Assembly: GCF_001435845.1 (NCBI RefSeq)
Contig: NZ_CM003596.1
Location: forward strand, 2,713,298 to 2,777,297
DNA from: Psychrobacter sp. P11G3
Lineage (GTDB): Bacteria > Pseudomonadota > Gammaproteobacteria > Pseudomonadales > Moraxellaceae
DNA length: 64,000 nucleotides
Direction of reading: 5' to 3'
Positions 36,420 to 47,049 of this stretch are shown piece by piece. Numbering within the stretch: the first letter of the stretch is position 1; each line of letters opens with the position of its first letter. A model generated the notes under the pieces. It did no database searches. It was not told the DNA's origin and saw nothing but the letters and a program-made list of their open reading frames with translations. The position numbers and the translations under genes are program-made.

Positions 36420-39400
36420 TAGTCAGGCTGACCCCTTCACCTAGTAATTTTTGCATTTTATCAAGCAGCTCTTTTTCTTGGAATGGTTTACCCATATAGT
36501 CATTCACACCAATCTCTAAGGCACGCTCACGATGCTTTTCGCCAGTACGTGACGTTATCATAATAATCGGAATTTGCTTTAGACGACTATTATGTCGGAC
36601 TTGAGTGGCGACCTCGAAGCCGTCCATACGAGGCATTTCGATATCAAGCAATATCATATCTGGTGTCATATCTTGCAATATTTCAATTGCGTCAATACCA
36701 TCTTTAGCGACTGCCACATTGAACCCTTGGCGCTCTAAGAAACGTGAGGTTACTTTACGCACTGTCACTGAGTCATCGACGACTAAAATGGTAGATTTAG
36801 ACTCTATACGTCCTCTTTTAGCATCAGCAGCTTTCGTAATATTCTTGACCAATTGCGCATTACGCATAAGAGCAATCAGATCTAAGATGAGCATGACCGA
36901 GCCATCACCCATGATAGTAGCAGCTGAAACCCCTGGAATATTTGATAACTGTTGGCCTAAAGGTTTGACAACAACTTCTATGCGCGAACCTGCAATCTGA
37001 TCCACTTGCAAAGCAATATTCTGTCCGGTACGGTTTTTAATAATGATAAGCGGTAAGCTGGTATTGGTATTTACGACCAACTCATTTAACTTATTGCCTG
37101 ATAAAATTTCATTTAGATAGCGTACTCGATACTCAGTGTCTTCGAAATTCAATGTGGCATCATTTGATTGATAATAGTCATAGAGCTTCTCTGGATTCAC
37201 TCGAACCACGCGCTCGATCTGTACCAATGGAATCGCGTAGTAGCGATCTGCAGCACGAACAACCAACGCGTCAGACACGGCTACTGTCAGTGGTAAGCGC
37301 ATCGTAAAACTAGAGCCTTTACCCAACTCTGAAACGACAGATACCGATCCACCTAGTTGGCGAATCTCACTAATAACAACGTCCATACCAACGCCGCGTC
37401 CAGAAATCTGAGTCACTTGCTGACTAGTACTCAATCCAGCGTTGAAAATATATTGCATAATATCAAGGTCTGACAGACTATTATCGTCTGCATCAATTAG
37501 ACCCTGAGAGATGGCTTTGCTACGTACCGCTTCAACATCAATGCCTCGCCCATCATCTGTTAATTGGATGACGATCTCACTACCTTCACGATGTACTTCA
37601 AGGGTAATACGGCCGCTACGCTCTTTGCCTGATTTCAGACGGGTCGATGTGGTTTCAATACCATGGTCGACAGCATTACGTAACATATGCTCAAGCGGTG
37701 ACGTAATGCGCTCTAGGATGGTTCTATCCATCTCGTCATCAGCATTAATGATGGTCAGTTCAACAGACTTATTGAGCTCGTTAGCTGTTTGACGTACGAT
37801 ACGTTCAAGACGTGGTGTCAAACGCGTAAATGGCACCATACGCGAATTCATCAAACCGTCTTGCAGTTCAGTCTGGGTACGAGACAACTGTAAAAGTAGA
37901 CTTTCACTATCACGTGTCTTTTCTAATAATGTATGGTTAATATCAACCAAATCCGAGGCCGACTCTGTTAAAGATTTAGACAACTGATTCAAAGATGAGT
38001 ATTGATCCATCTCTAGAGGGTCAAAGTCTTCATTATCGATGAGTTCCTCATCTATCTGAGACAGAATCTGTGCTTCTAGCTCGATCTCCATACGACGTAG
38101 CTGATCTGCCAAACGTTGTACTGTCGTACCCATCTCTTCAATACTGTTTGTTAGACTACTGATACCCATATCGATACGAGCACGGTTAATCGCTGACTCA
38201 CCAGATAAATTAATCATGTGCTCAATTAAACCACCCGAGATACGAATCATCTCATTGCTACTAGCGCTCTGATCTTCCTCATGAGTATCTCTAAGCATAG
38301 ACGGCATTTCACTGATATCTTTTGCAAGATACTGCGAATCTTGGTTTTCTTTGGCAATCAAGATTGCTTCACGCTGGGCTTGTAGAGACTCTTTAGGTAT
38401 CGTTTTTAGGCTATCAGGGTTTCTACCAAACTGCTCCAACGCTTCAATTAACAGCGTAGGCGTCGGTGGATTAACATGTTGTTGAAGAATAAATACTGCA
38501 TCAGCTAGCCAGTCATGACTTGCAACCAGTAATTCTAATACTTTTTTGGTGGCTGGACGTCGATTACTGACAAAATCCGTATAAACTGATTCCATTTCAT
38601 GAGCTAAGTCAGCAATACCAGAGGCAGTGACCATGCGTGCGCCACCCTTTATGGTATGTAAGTCACGTTGGAGCGCTTGCAACGCTGTGGTATTACTCGT
38701 GTCTTTTAAGAACAAGTGCAGATACTTATTACGATTGGTAAGCTCTTCTGCCTCTTCCAAAAATACTGCTAATATATCAGGATCAGGCAATCCATTGGCC
38801 CATGATTGTTTAATCATGCTATCCAGACTTAGGGTACTCAATGCCTCATTATCACTGTCAACAACATTGGCAGCAATGCTACGCTCTGTAGGTTCAAAGT
38901 GATTTTTCGGTACTGGTATGACTAGATCTATTACCTCTGGTAACGTTTTTGCTTTTTCAAGCTGGCGCAACTGCTCAATGAGCTCTGGAGTAAAGAAAGA
39001 TTTCTTATGACTCACAATATGCATCACTTGTAGTGACATCGTGTCTTGCACCATTTGCATGATTTCAAGCCACTGCGCGGTTGGCGCTCTTCGGCTCTCT
39101 ACAAACGATTCATAGACGCTTTCTGCTTCGTGAGTCAAATCACCAATACTACGGATACCAGCCATCCGTGCACCGCCTTTAATCGTGTGCAAATGACGCT
39201 GTAAAACTTTCAGCGCATTGATATTAGTGATATCGGCACGCCATTTATTAAAGCTTTCATCTAGTGCAGTATCAAGCTCTTGTGCCTCTTCTAAAAATAT
39301 CTCTAATAGCTCGATATCAGTGTCAATCGTTTCAAACTGTAACTCAGTTGCTGAAACAACTTTAACGGTGAAGCCAACGTCCTCGTTCTCACCCCTTTCT

Positions 39401-42400
39401 TGATAAATACTCTGTAGATCATCAATGACTTGTTTATCTATTTTTAAGGAGGTACTTCCAGCTAAGGCATCAAACAAGCCAATCAGCTGAGCATGACCTG
39501 CATGCAATATCGCTTGAATGTCTTGATTTTGAGCTTTATCGATATTATTACTCAAATAACGATACGCATTACCCAGCTCATCTAAAATCGTGACAAATTT
39601 TGGAAATGCTTGCGCTTTTTCCATAAGAGAAGCTATTTGAAAGGTTTGCTGCTCTATATAGCCTTGAACATGCTCTATCTCAGTATGATTCAACGCATCA
39701 TCTAATTCCCACTCAGCATCGAGCAACGTATCAATATTACTGTCTAATAACTCTTCTATCGTCGGTTTCTTATTGGTCATGACAGTAGTGTCATTAGCCA
39801 CGTATTGCTCATCAAGCATGGCCTGCAATGATGCTATATCATGCTGACTCTGCGACCCATCGTCCTCTGTTGATGCATCGTGCGGCTCTATATTTTGCTT
39901 ATAGTTGTTTAGATAACCCTCTATTAATGTGGCTGACTGGGCTAATGCTGCTAAGTGCTGAGCATTCATGCCTATATCTTGTTGTTGTAGTGACTCCAAG
40001 CTATGCTCGATGGTCGCACTGACTTCGCTGATAGCGGCCAAAGCACTAGAACCAGAAGCGCCGCGCAAAGTATGAAATGCGCGTACGATTTCATCTGTGA
40101 TTTCTATATGATGCTGTTCTCTATTGTCTTTGACAAACTGTTCGATACAATCAAGCAGCTCTTCTGCTTCATCAATAAATATCTTACAAAATGCTTTTTC
40201 TTCTTCGGTTTGAGGGGTAAGAACAACCGCTGCCTCAGCCATTCTTTCGTTAACTGAATGAAAGGTCTGTAAGGTAGAATCTATTGCTTCATTACTGTTG
40301 TCATCATAAGCATTGTTAGTCTCAGCCGTATCAGACCATGGCTTCGTTTCCTCCATCTCGTCTATAGAACTACTTGCTGATTGTGCAAACAAAGCAGCAT
40401 AGCTAAATCCATTACCCTGCTGTTTACTATATGCATCAGCACACGCAATCCACACTGGGACAACAGCTGGATAATCTTGAGTACCCTGTTCAAACGCTAC
40501 AAGCATATCAGGATAAGCTGCCAGTACATCTGTAATCAACTGACGCATATCAACTGAGATAGCGACACTATTATCTAAAATACGGTTAAGCATGTTTTCT
40601 ATAGACCATGCTAGTTCAGCTGTATAGTTAGCGCCTACCATGCGGCCCGAACCTTTCAAGGTATGGAAACCACGGCGAATATCTTTTAATCCCTCTAGAT
40701 CGGTCGAATTTTTCTGCCAGCTTTCATACAATGGCACAATTTCTGCCAATACTTCATTGGCCTCTTCTATAAATATCTCTTTGATATCAGGATCTGCATC
40801 GTCGGCATCAGCTGGTAGTTGATTAGTCTCTCTAATAAAAGGTGCAAGACTCTCTGGAATATCCAATGTAGATAGATATTCGTTGATATTTGCGTCTTCG
40901 TTATTCGAGTCAGTGACTAACTCGGTACTATCGTTATTAGAATCGTTATCAACATCATCAATTTCTAGTAGCGATTTTTCTAATTCTGCATCATCTGACA
41001 TAACCTCTTTAGGAGCAAGTTCAGTTAGCGTCAGTCCAGTATTAACCGGCTGCTGACTCATCAGATTACTACTTTGTAAGATAGCAATCGCAGGATCAAA
41101 GCTTGGTGGTCGCTGCGCTGAAAAATCTGCTACCAATACTGGTAGAATTTTTGTGGTATCAACCACTAGATTCACAACATCATCTGTTACTGGCAATGTT
41201 TTATCTAATAAACGATTGAGTAGGTTTTCGATTGACCATGCTATCTCACTGATACTAAAGGCACCAACCATACGACCTGAGCCTTTTAGAGTGTGAAAAC
41301 CTCTACGCACTTCAGTCAATGGGGTTAGATCTTGCAAGTCTTGCGCCCAGATAGGAAGAAAATCTTCAAGATCAGTAATAATTTCAGTCACTTCTTCAAT
41401 AAAGATATCGTGGACATCTTCATCTGTTTCGAAGTTATCAGGCTTCACGTGTTCACGAGCCTGCTTTAGTGCATCACTTTCAGTATTGTTGGACAGACTC
41501 ACACTATCTGGTTCAACTACACTCTCATCGCCCACATTGATAACAGGGCTAATTTCGCCATTATCGTCGTAACGTACAACATTCGTCGCGGCTGACTCTT
41601 GAGTGAGTACAGTCTCGTTAAGCGCTTCTGGTGAATCGATATCAGTATCAAGAAGCTGTGTTGCTCTGGCCGTATGTTCATTTGCTAAAGTGAGCAACTG
41701 CTGGTCGAAAACCTGCTGCGCAAGATAATCAAGTAATAGCTCAATAGACGTTAAGCTTTCAGCCAACGCCTGCACCAAACTCCAGCTCGGGGTAGTAATA
41801 TTACGAGTAGTTAACTGTGCAAATAGACTACCGATATCATCCATAGTATGACGGATTTCTGGCAATTCCATATCATCAAAAGCTTGACCAATACTGGTAA
41901 AATCAGTAGACGCTGGTAATAACTCAATATCTTGATGTTGTATATAATCGTTAAAATTTTGCTTTATTTCTTCTACTGCAATTCGAAGCTCACGTAGGCC
42001 ATCATCGGTAGGAATAGAGTCATGTTTACCTGTTAATTCTGTTTCATTGCTGCTTATCACTTCAGACAAAGTAGCGAAAGAGGTCGCATCACCAATCTTA
42101 AGTGAAATAGTTTGCTCAGTACTATAAATAGCGTTGTATAACTCTTGCAGCTTGCGTTCAATTTGCCATTGCTCTTGCGCAAAACTTGTTTCTGATACGA
42201 GAGACTGTTTCAAATCTGCAAGAATTGATTCCACCTGAGACACATAGTAAGTCCAGCCTCGGTTTTTGAGCTGCTCTTTGATATGTTGTAAAGGAGCTAC
42301 CAAGCTATCTGGCTCATCCAGCTTGAAAATAAGCGCATCGAGCTGAGTTAATAATTGCGGTAAAAAACGAGACGCTGTCGTGCTACTTTGAGATACTTTA

Positions 42401-43284
42401 TCCAAAATAGACTGAGTACGTTTGCTACTGTGCGCTAGATAACTCAATTCGACATAGATTGCGGTGGTCAATCTTACAACTATAGTTGAAGGTACTTCAT
42501 TTGATTGGGCACAAGATTCTATAACTTGATCAAGCTGACCTAATAATGGTGCATAACGTTCAGGAAGTGGTGTCTCGTTTTGGGCCAGATCGCTTAGCAG
42601 TAACTCAGTCAAACACCATAGTCTTTGTAAACCACTATCTTGTGTTGTCTGCCTAAGATACTGGCTAGCTTTTTCTAAGGTACTGAGTGCTGATGACTGA
42701 TTTGTATTAGTGATCAGTAATGCTTGTACTTGCTGACGCCATACGAGTAGCAACTGCTGACACTGTTCACTTGTCAATCTAGCGGTAGCTTGTTCTGTCG
42801 GCACGGCCGCTTCAATACTATTGATAATATTTTCGTTATTCGCATGATCATTCGTGTATTCATGCTCAATATCACTAATTTTTACAGGAATGTCAGTTTC
42901 TATGTCTCGTTGAGACAAAGCTTGGGTCAGCTCATCAACTGCCCTGTTTATCAGCTCTATATGATAGATCCCTGTACGCGCATACTGATTGATCTCTCGT
43001 TGCAACAATCGATGAGAGAACTGACCTATACGACGCTCTTTAATAGAAAAATCATCATAATTTCTTAATCCTGCGAGTTGACTCAACTTGCTAGCAACAT
43101 TTGCTAATAAGGGATGCTTAAGTATGATGAGTGCACCACTAACCTGATGATAACTTGATATCAGCTGTTCATGGTCGATGCTAGATTCACCTAATTGCCA
43201 ACCGTCAGATATCTGTGTTAACTGCTGATTGAATAATGGTAGCAACCACTGAAATGTCACGATGTCATTGGGCTGGTTTTTCAT
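36409..43284 (-). CDS. chpA: Hybrid chemotaxis kinase ChpA/PilL
   Basis: Giant CheA-type kinase of 2291 residues controlling type IV pili. An N-terminal helical region (1-600) lacks clear phospho-histidines. Five Hpt domains follow with His664, His874, His1071, His1366 and His1543 (FHTLKGSG twice, FHTLRGAS, LHTIKGGA twice). Next are the dimerisation and ATPase domains (HMLRNAVDHG near 1868, then GRGIDVEAV and GRGVGMDVV), a CheW-like domain and a C-terminal receiver with VVDDSVTVRK and LLDIEMPRMDG. Pseudomonas ChpA is similar in plan. It sits between pilK and chpB. Confidence 0.96.
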   Translation of the reverse strand: MKNQPNDIVTFQWLLPLFNQQLTQISDGWQLGESSIDHEQLISSYHQVSGALIILKHPLLANVASKLSQLAGLRNYDDFSIKERRIGQFSHRLLQREINQYARTGIYHIELINRAVDELTQALSQRDIETDIPVKISDIEHEYTNDHANNENIINSIEAAVPTEQATARLTSEQCQQLLLVWRQQVQALLITNTNQSSALSTLEKASQYLRQTTQDSGLQRLWCLTELLLSDLAQNETPLPERYAPLLGQLDQVIESCAQSNEVPSTIVVRLTTAIYVELSYLAHSSKRTQSILDKVSQSSTTASRFLPQLLTQLDALIFKLDEPDSLVAPLQHIKEQLKNRGWTYYVSQVESILADLKQSLVSETSFAQEQWQIERKLQELYNAIYSTEQTISLKIGDATSFATLSEVISSNETELTGKHDSIPTDDGLRELRIAVEEIKQNFNDYIQHQDIELLPASTDFTSIGQAFDDMELPEIRHTMDDIGSLFAQLTTRNITTPSWSLVQALAESLTSIELLLDYLAQQVFDQQLLTLANEHTARATQLLDTDIDSPEALNETVLTQESAATNVVRYDDNGEISPVINVGDESVVEPDSVSLSNNTESDALKQAREHVKPDNFETDEDVHDIFIEEVTEIITDLEDFLPIWAQDLQDLTPLTEVRRGFHTLKGSGRMVGAFSISEIAWSIENLLNRLLDKTLPVTDDVVNLVVDTTKILPVLVADFSAQRPPSFDPAIAILQSSNLMSQQPVNTGLTLTELAPKEVMSDDAELEKSLLEIDDVDNDSNNDSTELVTDSNNEDANINEYLSTLDIPESLAPFIRETNQLPADADDADPDIKEIFIEEANEVLAEIVPLYESWQKNSTDLEGLKDIRRGFHTLKGSGRMVGANYTAELAWSIENMLNRILDNSVAISVDMRQLITDVLAAYPDMLVAFEQGTQDYPAVVPVWIACADAYSKQQGNGFSYAALFAQSASSSIDEMEETKPWSDTAETNNAYDDNSNEAIDSTLQTFHSVNERMAEAAVVLTPQTEEEKAFCKIFIDEAEELLDCIEQFVKDNREQHHIEITDEIVRAFHTLRGASGSSALAAISEVSATIEHSLESLQQQDIGMNAQHLAALAQSATLIEGYLNNYKQNIEPHDASTEDDGSQSQHDIASLQAMLDEQYVANDTTVMTNKKPTIEELLDSNIDTLLDAEWELDDALNHTEIEHVQGYIEQQTFQIASLMEKAQAFPKFVTILDELGNAYRYLSNNIDKAQNQDIQAILHAGHAQLIGLFDALAGSTSLKIDKQVIDDLQSIYQERGENEDVGFTVKVVSATELQFETIDTDIELLEIFLEEAQELDTALDESFNKWRADITNINALKVLQRHLHTIKGGARMAGIRSIGDLTHEAESVYESFVESRRAPTAQWLEIMQMVQDTMSLQVMHIVSHKKSFFTPELIEQLRQLEKAKTLPEVIDLVIPVPKNHFEPTERSIAANVVDSDNEALSTLSLDSMIKQSWANGLPDPDILAVFLEEAEELTNRNKYLHLFLKDTSNTTALQALQRDLHTIKGGARMVTASGIADLAHEMESVYTDFVSNRRPATKKVLELLVASHDWLADAVFILQQHVNPPTPTLLIEALEQFGRNPDSLKTIPKESLQAQREAILIAKENQDSQYLAKDISEMPSMLRDTHEEDQSASSNEMIRISGGLIEHMINLSGESAINRARIDMGISSLTNSIEEMGTTVQRLADQLRRMEIELEAQILSQIDEELIDNEDFDPLEMDQYSSLNQLSKSLTESASDLVDINHTLLEKTRDSESLLLQLSRTQTELQDGLMNSRMVPFTRLTPRLERIVRQTANELNKSVELTIINADDEMDRTILERITSPLEHMLRNAVDHGIETTSTRLKSGKERSGRITLEVHREGSEIVIQLTDDGRGIDVEAVRSKAISQGLIDADDNSLSDLDIMQYIFNAGLSTSQQVTQISGRGVGMDVVISEIRQLGGSVSVVSELGKGSSFTMRLPLTVAVSDALVVRAADRYYAIPLVQIERVVRVNPEKLYDYYQSNDATLNFEDTEYRVRYLNEILSGNKLNELVVNTNTSLPLIIIKNRTGQNIALQVDQIAGSRIEVVVKPLGQQLSNIPGVSAATIMGDGSVMLILDLIALMRNAQLVKNITKAADAKRGRIESKSTILVVDDSVTVRKVTSRFLERQGFNVAVAKDGIDAIEILQDMTPDMILLDIEMPRMDGFEVATQVRHNSRLKQIPIIMITSRTGEKHRERALEIGVNDYMGKPFQEKELLDKMQKLLGEGVSLTNEG

Positions 43285-43314
43285 AGGTTTATCCTAACTC
43301 GTCTATGCACTAAT

Positions 43315-44172
43315 TTAGGCACTAATTTTTTGCCACACATTAACCTGTGGGTGCGCAATGCGGCGCATATTTGAAGGACGCCAGAACAACGCCTCACCTG
43401 GAGCCAATATAATATATCCCTCTAACGCGCACTGCTCTGATAACCGTGCCAAAATATCACGCTGATCAAATTTACGAAAATATAGCAGCATGTTTTGGCA
43501 AATAATCACATTCTGAAGATGCGTAGTGGGTGGTTTTTGTTCAATAATATTATGTACAGAAAAATTGACGTGTGGCTGCAATACAGGCGCTACCTGCCAA
43601 CTCTCCTGCATACTATTAGCCGCTTCTGATGTGCTAGGCTTCAATCTGTTTGATGTACTCTTAGAAGGTAGCGGCTGAACAAACGGCTGACACGGTTGCG
43701 GGATTAAAGTTTGCTGCCTGTTATCGTATTGCCCCAACCGTGCGCTTTTAATAGCCTCTTCGCTGATGTCTGTCCCTAATATTTTATAGCCTTGACATCG
43801 CTGTGCGGCCAAGCTCATGGCCAGTGACCAAGCTTCTTGTCCACTTGCGCAGCCAACACTCCAAATACGAAACAAACTATCAATGTTGTCCGCTTTACGA
43901 TGCTGCAATGCATATTCTGTAACAAAGTCGATAGAGGGTCTATGTCGAAAGAAGCGACTCTCATGAATGAGTACTTTATCCAGCAACTGCTGACGCAACT
44001 CATCATTTTTCGATAGTTGATACCATAATTGTTGAACGCTCAATCCGTTCGACATCGCCGTACAGTCAATTGCATTGGCCAACCACTGTAGCTGTATGTC
44101 TGGCAGCACAAATCCAGTTTCCTGCTCTATGTACTTTTGCCATCGTTGCACATCCAAACTGTCGACTTTCAT
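43315..44172 (-). CDS. pilK: CheR-type chemoreceptor methyltransferase PilK
   Basis: SAM-dependent protein-glutamate methyltransferase of 285 residues. The CheR N-terminal helical domain contains ESRFFRHRPS; the catalytic domain has motif I IWSVGCASGQEAWSLAM, ILGTDISEEAI and NVIICQNMLLYF. A Ser/Pro-rich insert (about 160-200) lies where CheR usually has the beta-subdomain. It would methylate PilJ. The ATG at 44172 follows AGG and a 10-base gap; a TTG one codon upstream is possible. Confidence 0.92.
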   Translation of the reverse strand: MKVDSLDVQRWQKYIEQETGFVLPDIQLQWLANAIDCTAMSNGLSVQQLWYQLSKNDELRQQLLDKVLIHESRFFRHRPSIDFVTEYALQHRKADNIDSLFRIWSVGCASGQEAWSLAMSLAAQRCQGYKILGTDISEEAIKSARLGQYDNRQQTLIPQPCQPFVQPLPSKSTSNRLKPSTSEAANSMQESWQVAPVLQPHVNFSVHNIIEQKPPTTHLQNVIICQNMLLYFRKFDQRDILARLSEQCALEGYIILAPGEALFWRPSNMRRIAHPQVNVWQKISA

Positions 44173-44356
44173 CAAAGTATTACCTAATGTCAGATCAACT
44201 GTATAAGCAGATGATTTGGCTTATTAACACCATCTATGCTAGATAAATCACCTACTATGATTACGGCTTCTTCTTATCATTCTTACAGCAGCAACTTTAT
44301 TCAATACGCAGAACAATCAAATGCTACCAATCTTGCTCTAACAGAATAACTAATCA

Positions 44357-45772
44357 CTAAACGCTTTCTTTCAATGGGGCTTCCGTATCTAACACTTCAT
44401 AATCTACTAGCTCGTCGTCGTTCGATACCTTAAAGCCCGTTACCGATTCCTGTAGTGCTGCTGCCATTTCACTTAGCTCACCAATAGAACGGGCTGTTGC
44501 CATCGTTCCAGAAGAAGTTTGCGAGGTAATATCTTGAATGATGTTCATGGTGTGAGAAATGTGACCCGCAGACTCAGCCTGTTGTAATGCAGCGTTTGAG
44601 ATGTTTTGAATCAAGTCAGCCAAGGTGTTAGAAACGCTCTGTACCTCTTCTAGTGCTTCACCCGCATCTTTTGCTAAGCGTGCGCCGCGTACAACTTCAG
44701 AAGTTGTTGATTCCATCGACATAACTGCTTCGTTGGTATCGGCCTGAATGGTTTTTACCAATGTTTCAATCTGCTTAGTAGCGTTCGCTGAACGCTCAGC
44801 CAGACGCTGTACCTCATCAGCAACAACCGCGAAGCCTCGGCCCGCTTCCCCTGCCATCGATGCCTGAATAGCGGCGTTCAATGCCAAAACGTTGGTCTGG
44901 TCAGCAATATCGTTAATTAGTCCAACGATATCACCAATCTCTTGCGAAGACTCACCAAGACGCTTAATACGTTTTGACGTTTCTTGAATCTGATCACGAA
45001 TAACGTTCATACCCTCAATAGAGCGTTGTACAACTTCTGCTCCATTGTGAGAGATAGCAACTGAACGCTGGGCAACCGTTGCAGATTCCGCAGCGTTGTT
45101 TGAAACCTGATCAATTGAGACAGTCATCTCATTAATAGCGGCTGATACACCAGCAATCTCTTGTGCCTGGTGTTCAGAAGCTTCAGCCAGTTCAACAGCA
45201 TTCATCTGCGTTTGATCTGAAGACTGTGAGACTCGGTCAGCAGTGCTGTTAATAACAAGTACCAACTGTCGTAATTGGTCAATTGCAAAGTTGACTGAAT
45301 CGGCAATCGCCCCTGTAAAGTCTTCTGATACAGTCGCATTAACGGTCAAATCACCCTCTGCCAAATCACCCAATTCATCAAGTAGACGTAAAATAGCGAT
45401 CTGGTTACGTTCGTTTTCTTCTTGGATTTGACGCGCTCGCTCAGACTCAGCTTCTGCTTCTTGGCGACGACGCAAGGTTTCTTTCTCAATAAGTGATCGC
45501 TCTGATCCACCACGGTGTTTCAGTAGCTGGTACAAAGCAAACACAATCCCCAATGCGCCGATTGCAAATACAGCCGCTGGCAAGATAACGGATTGATTGA
45601 AACTATCGAAATACTGACTTACCGATGATAGCGAGTTAACTAGCCAAATCAGACAAGCCAAACTTAATAGAACAAAAAATCCTAACAATAGCTTCCAAGT
45701 ACTATCAGCGTCTTTGCCATCTGCTGATGTTTTAGCCATACCAGCTACAGGTTTTTTTATCACATCACTCAT
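44357..45772 (-). CDS. pilJ: Type IV pilus chemoreceptor PilJ, short form
   Basis: Methyl-accepting protein of 471 residues. Membrane helices lie near 28-45 and 63-84 with only about 16 residues between them, so the large periplasmic PilJ domain of Pseudomonas PilJ (about 680 residues in all) is absent. A HAMP-like region ([15 protein letters not shown]) and the signalling domain with the hairpin tip [18 protein letters not shown] and [20 protein letters not shown] follow. The ATG at 45772 has AGGA upstream; the TTG at 45790 does not. Confidence 0.93.
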   Translation of the reverse strand: MSDVIKKPVAGMAKTSADGKDADSTWKLLLGFFVLLSLACLIWLVNSLSSVSQYFDSFNQSVILPAAVFAIGALGIVFALYQLLKHRGGSERSLIEKETLRRRQEAEAESERARQIQEENERNQIAILRLLDELGDLAEGDLTVNATVSEDFTGAIADSVNFAIDQLRQLVLVINSTADRVSQSSDQTQMNAVELAEASEHQAQEIAGVSAAINEMTVSIDQVSNNAAESATVAQRSVAISHNGAEVVQRSIEGMNVIRDQIQETSKRIKRLGESSQEIGDIVGLINDIADQTNVLALNAAIQASMAGEAGRGFAVVADEVQRLAERSANATKQIETLVKTIQADTNEAVMSMESTTSEVVRGARLAKDAGEALEEVQSVSNTLADLIQNISNAALQQAESAGHISHTMNIIQDITSQTSSGTMATARSIGELSEMAAALQESVTGFKVSNDDELVDYEVLDTEAPLKESV

Positions 45773-45937
45773 CTTGCGTCTTCCTTTCAAACAGTCATCA
45801 AAGTCTAATTGTGGCTGACTTTGACAATCGTATTGTTATCTAAACAATGATTAGCAAAGCCTGTATAAATGCTGACATCGAACCCTATTATGTCAGTCGC
45901 TATTTCTCTGTCGTTACTTAACAGACAGGTCTTCTAT

Positions 45938-45991
45938 TATCGACAATTATATTGCAGCATCTGATATCGACAATTATATTGCAGCATCTGA
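45938..45991. repeat. Perfect 27-bp tandem duplication at the pilI 3' end
   Basis: The 27-base unit (45938-45964) is repeated exactly at 45965-45991. The right copy contains the last codons and stop of pilI; the left copy is a non-coding duplicate just past the stop. Confidence 0.95.
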
Positions 45992-46504
45992 ATACTGAGT
46001 ATCCTGCGCAAGCAAACTTGGCATAAATACATACCAGTCTTGGTCATTTTTGAAAAACTTGCCATGGTTATAAGGCGCAAACGGCGACTCTGGATCTATG
46101 GCTTCTGGACGATACTGTTCTTGTGTGAACTGTTCGATACCAAGTACTTGATCCACCAGCAGTCCTGAAAAGTTATTGTCATAATCAATGACGATAACTT
46201 TTCGTTGGCTCATTTGTGTCAAGCGACTAGGTACTTGCAAAAAATGCGACAAATCCGTTAAAGGTAAGAGTCGCCCACGAATGTTGGCAATACCTAGCAT
46301 CCATGGCTTTACTAGAGGTAGGCTAGTATATTCTGGCATAGATAATACCTCTGATACCTGACCCATAGGGGCAACTAAGCGCTGCCCACCAATTTCAAAT
46401 ACCACACCTTGCCAATCAAACTCTTGGCCACCGCGGCGACCGCTTTTGCGCGCGCGTGCCAAATCTGCTAAACGCAGAAGCTCAATAAATCCTCTAGAAG
46501 CCAC
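45974..46504 (-). CDS. pilI: CheW-like coupling protein PilI
   Basis: Coupling protein of 176 residues linking PilJ to ChpA. CheW-fold segments are FEIGGQRLVAPMGQVSEVL, WMLGIANIRGRLLPLTDL and VIDYDNNFSGLLVDQVLGI. The start codon is GTG at 46504, three bases after pilH, with GGAG lying inside the pilH end, which implies translational coupling. Its last codons lie inside a 27-base tandem duplication. Confidence 0.95.
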   Translation of the reverse strand: MASRGFIELLRLADLARARKSGRRGGQEFDWQGVVFEIGGQRLVAPMGQVSEVLSMPEYTSLPLVKPWMLGIANIRGRLLPLTDLSHFLQVPSRLTQMSQRKVIVIDYDNNFSGLLVDQVLGIEQFTQEQYRPEAIDPESPFAPYNHGKFFKNDQDWYVFMPSLLAQDTQYSDAAI

Positions 46505-46507
46505 AAG

Positions 46508-46870
46508 TTACTCCATCACTTTGCGAATCATATTGACCAATCCACTTTCATCAACTGGTTTGTTCATATATTCTTTGGCGCCCTGACGCTTGCCCCAAAC
46601 TCTATCTGTTTCTTGGTTTTTGGTACTGATCATGATGACAGGGATATGAGCAGTGGTTTTACCGCGAGTAATCTTGCGCGTGGCCTGAAAACCATTCATT
46701 TCAGGCATGACCACATCCATCAAAATCACATCTGGTAAATGTTCAGCTGCCATCTGGCAACCCTGCTCACCATTGGTCGCTTCCAACACTTGAAAGTTAT
46801 TTTTGGCAAGCATATCGCGAAATTTCGCCATTTCTGATGGCGAGTCGTCAATGACTAAAACGGTAGTCAT
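46508..46870 (-). CDS. pilH: Response regulator PilH
   Basis: Single-domain CheY-like receiver of 120 residues. VIDDSPSE carries the acidic pair, ILMDVVMPEMNG the phospho-acceptor Asp, and MNKPVDES the conserved Lys. In Pseudomonas PilH opposes PilG in setting pilus retraction and cAMP. AAGGA seven bases before the ATG is a good ribosome site. Confidence 0.96.
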   Translation of the reverse strand: MTTVLVIDDSPSEMAKFRDMLAKNNFQVLEATNGEQGCQMAAEHLPDVILMDVVMPEMNGFQATRKITRGKTTAHIPVIMISTKNQETDRVWGKRQGAKEYMNKPVDESGLVNMIRKVME

Positions 46871-47049
46871 AGGAGGTTCCTTTAAGTTCTAAAATATCTG
46901 TGAAGATATATTGATATATGGTTCAGATAAAATGATTAAAAATAGCACCTATAAATCTACTGGTAGCCACTCTTTAATCATAATTATTCAGTATTGAATA
47001 ATCTGGAGCGATAATATCAATCACTCCCTGTAAGTCTATATTTATTCGA

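Noticed and set aside
36605..37000. 131-codon frame opposite chpA
   Set aside because: Complement shadow of the receiver-coding part of chpA.
45938..45991. CRISPR-like repeat
   Set aside because: Only two adjacent copies without a spacer; it is a simple tandem duplication of the pilI 3' end.
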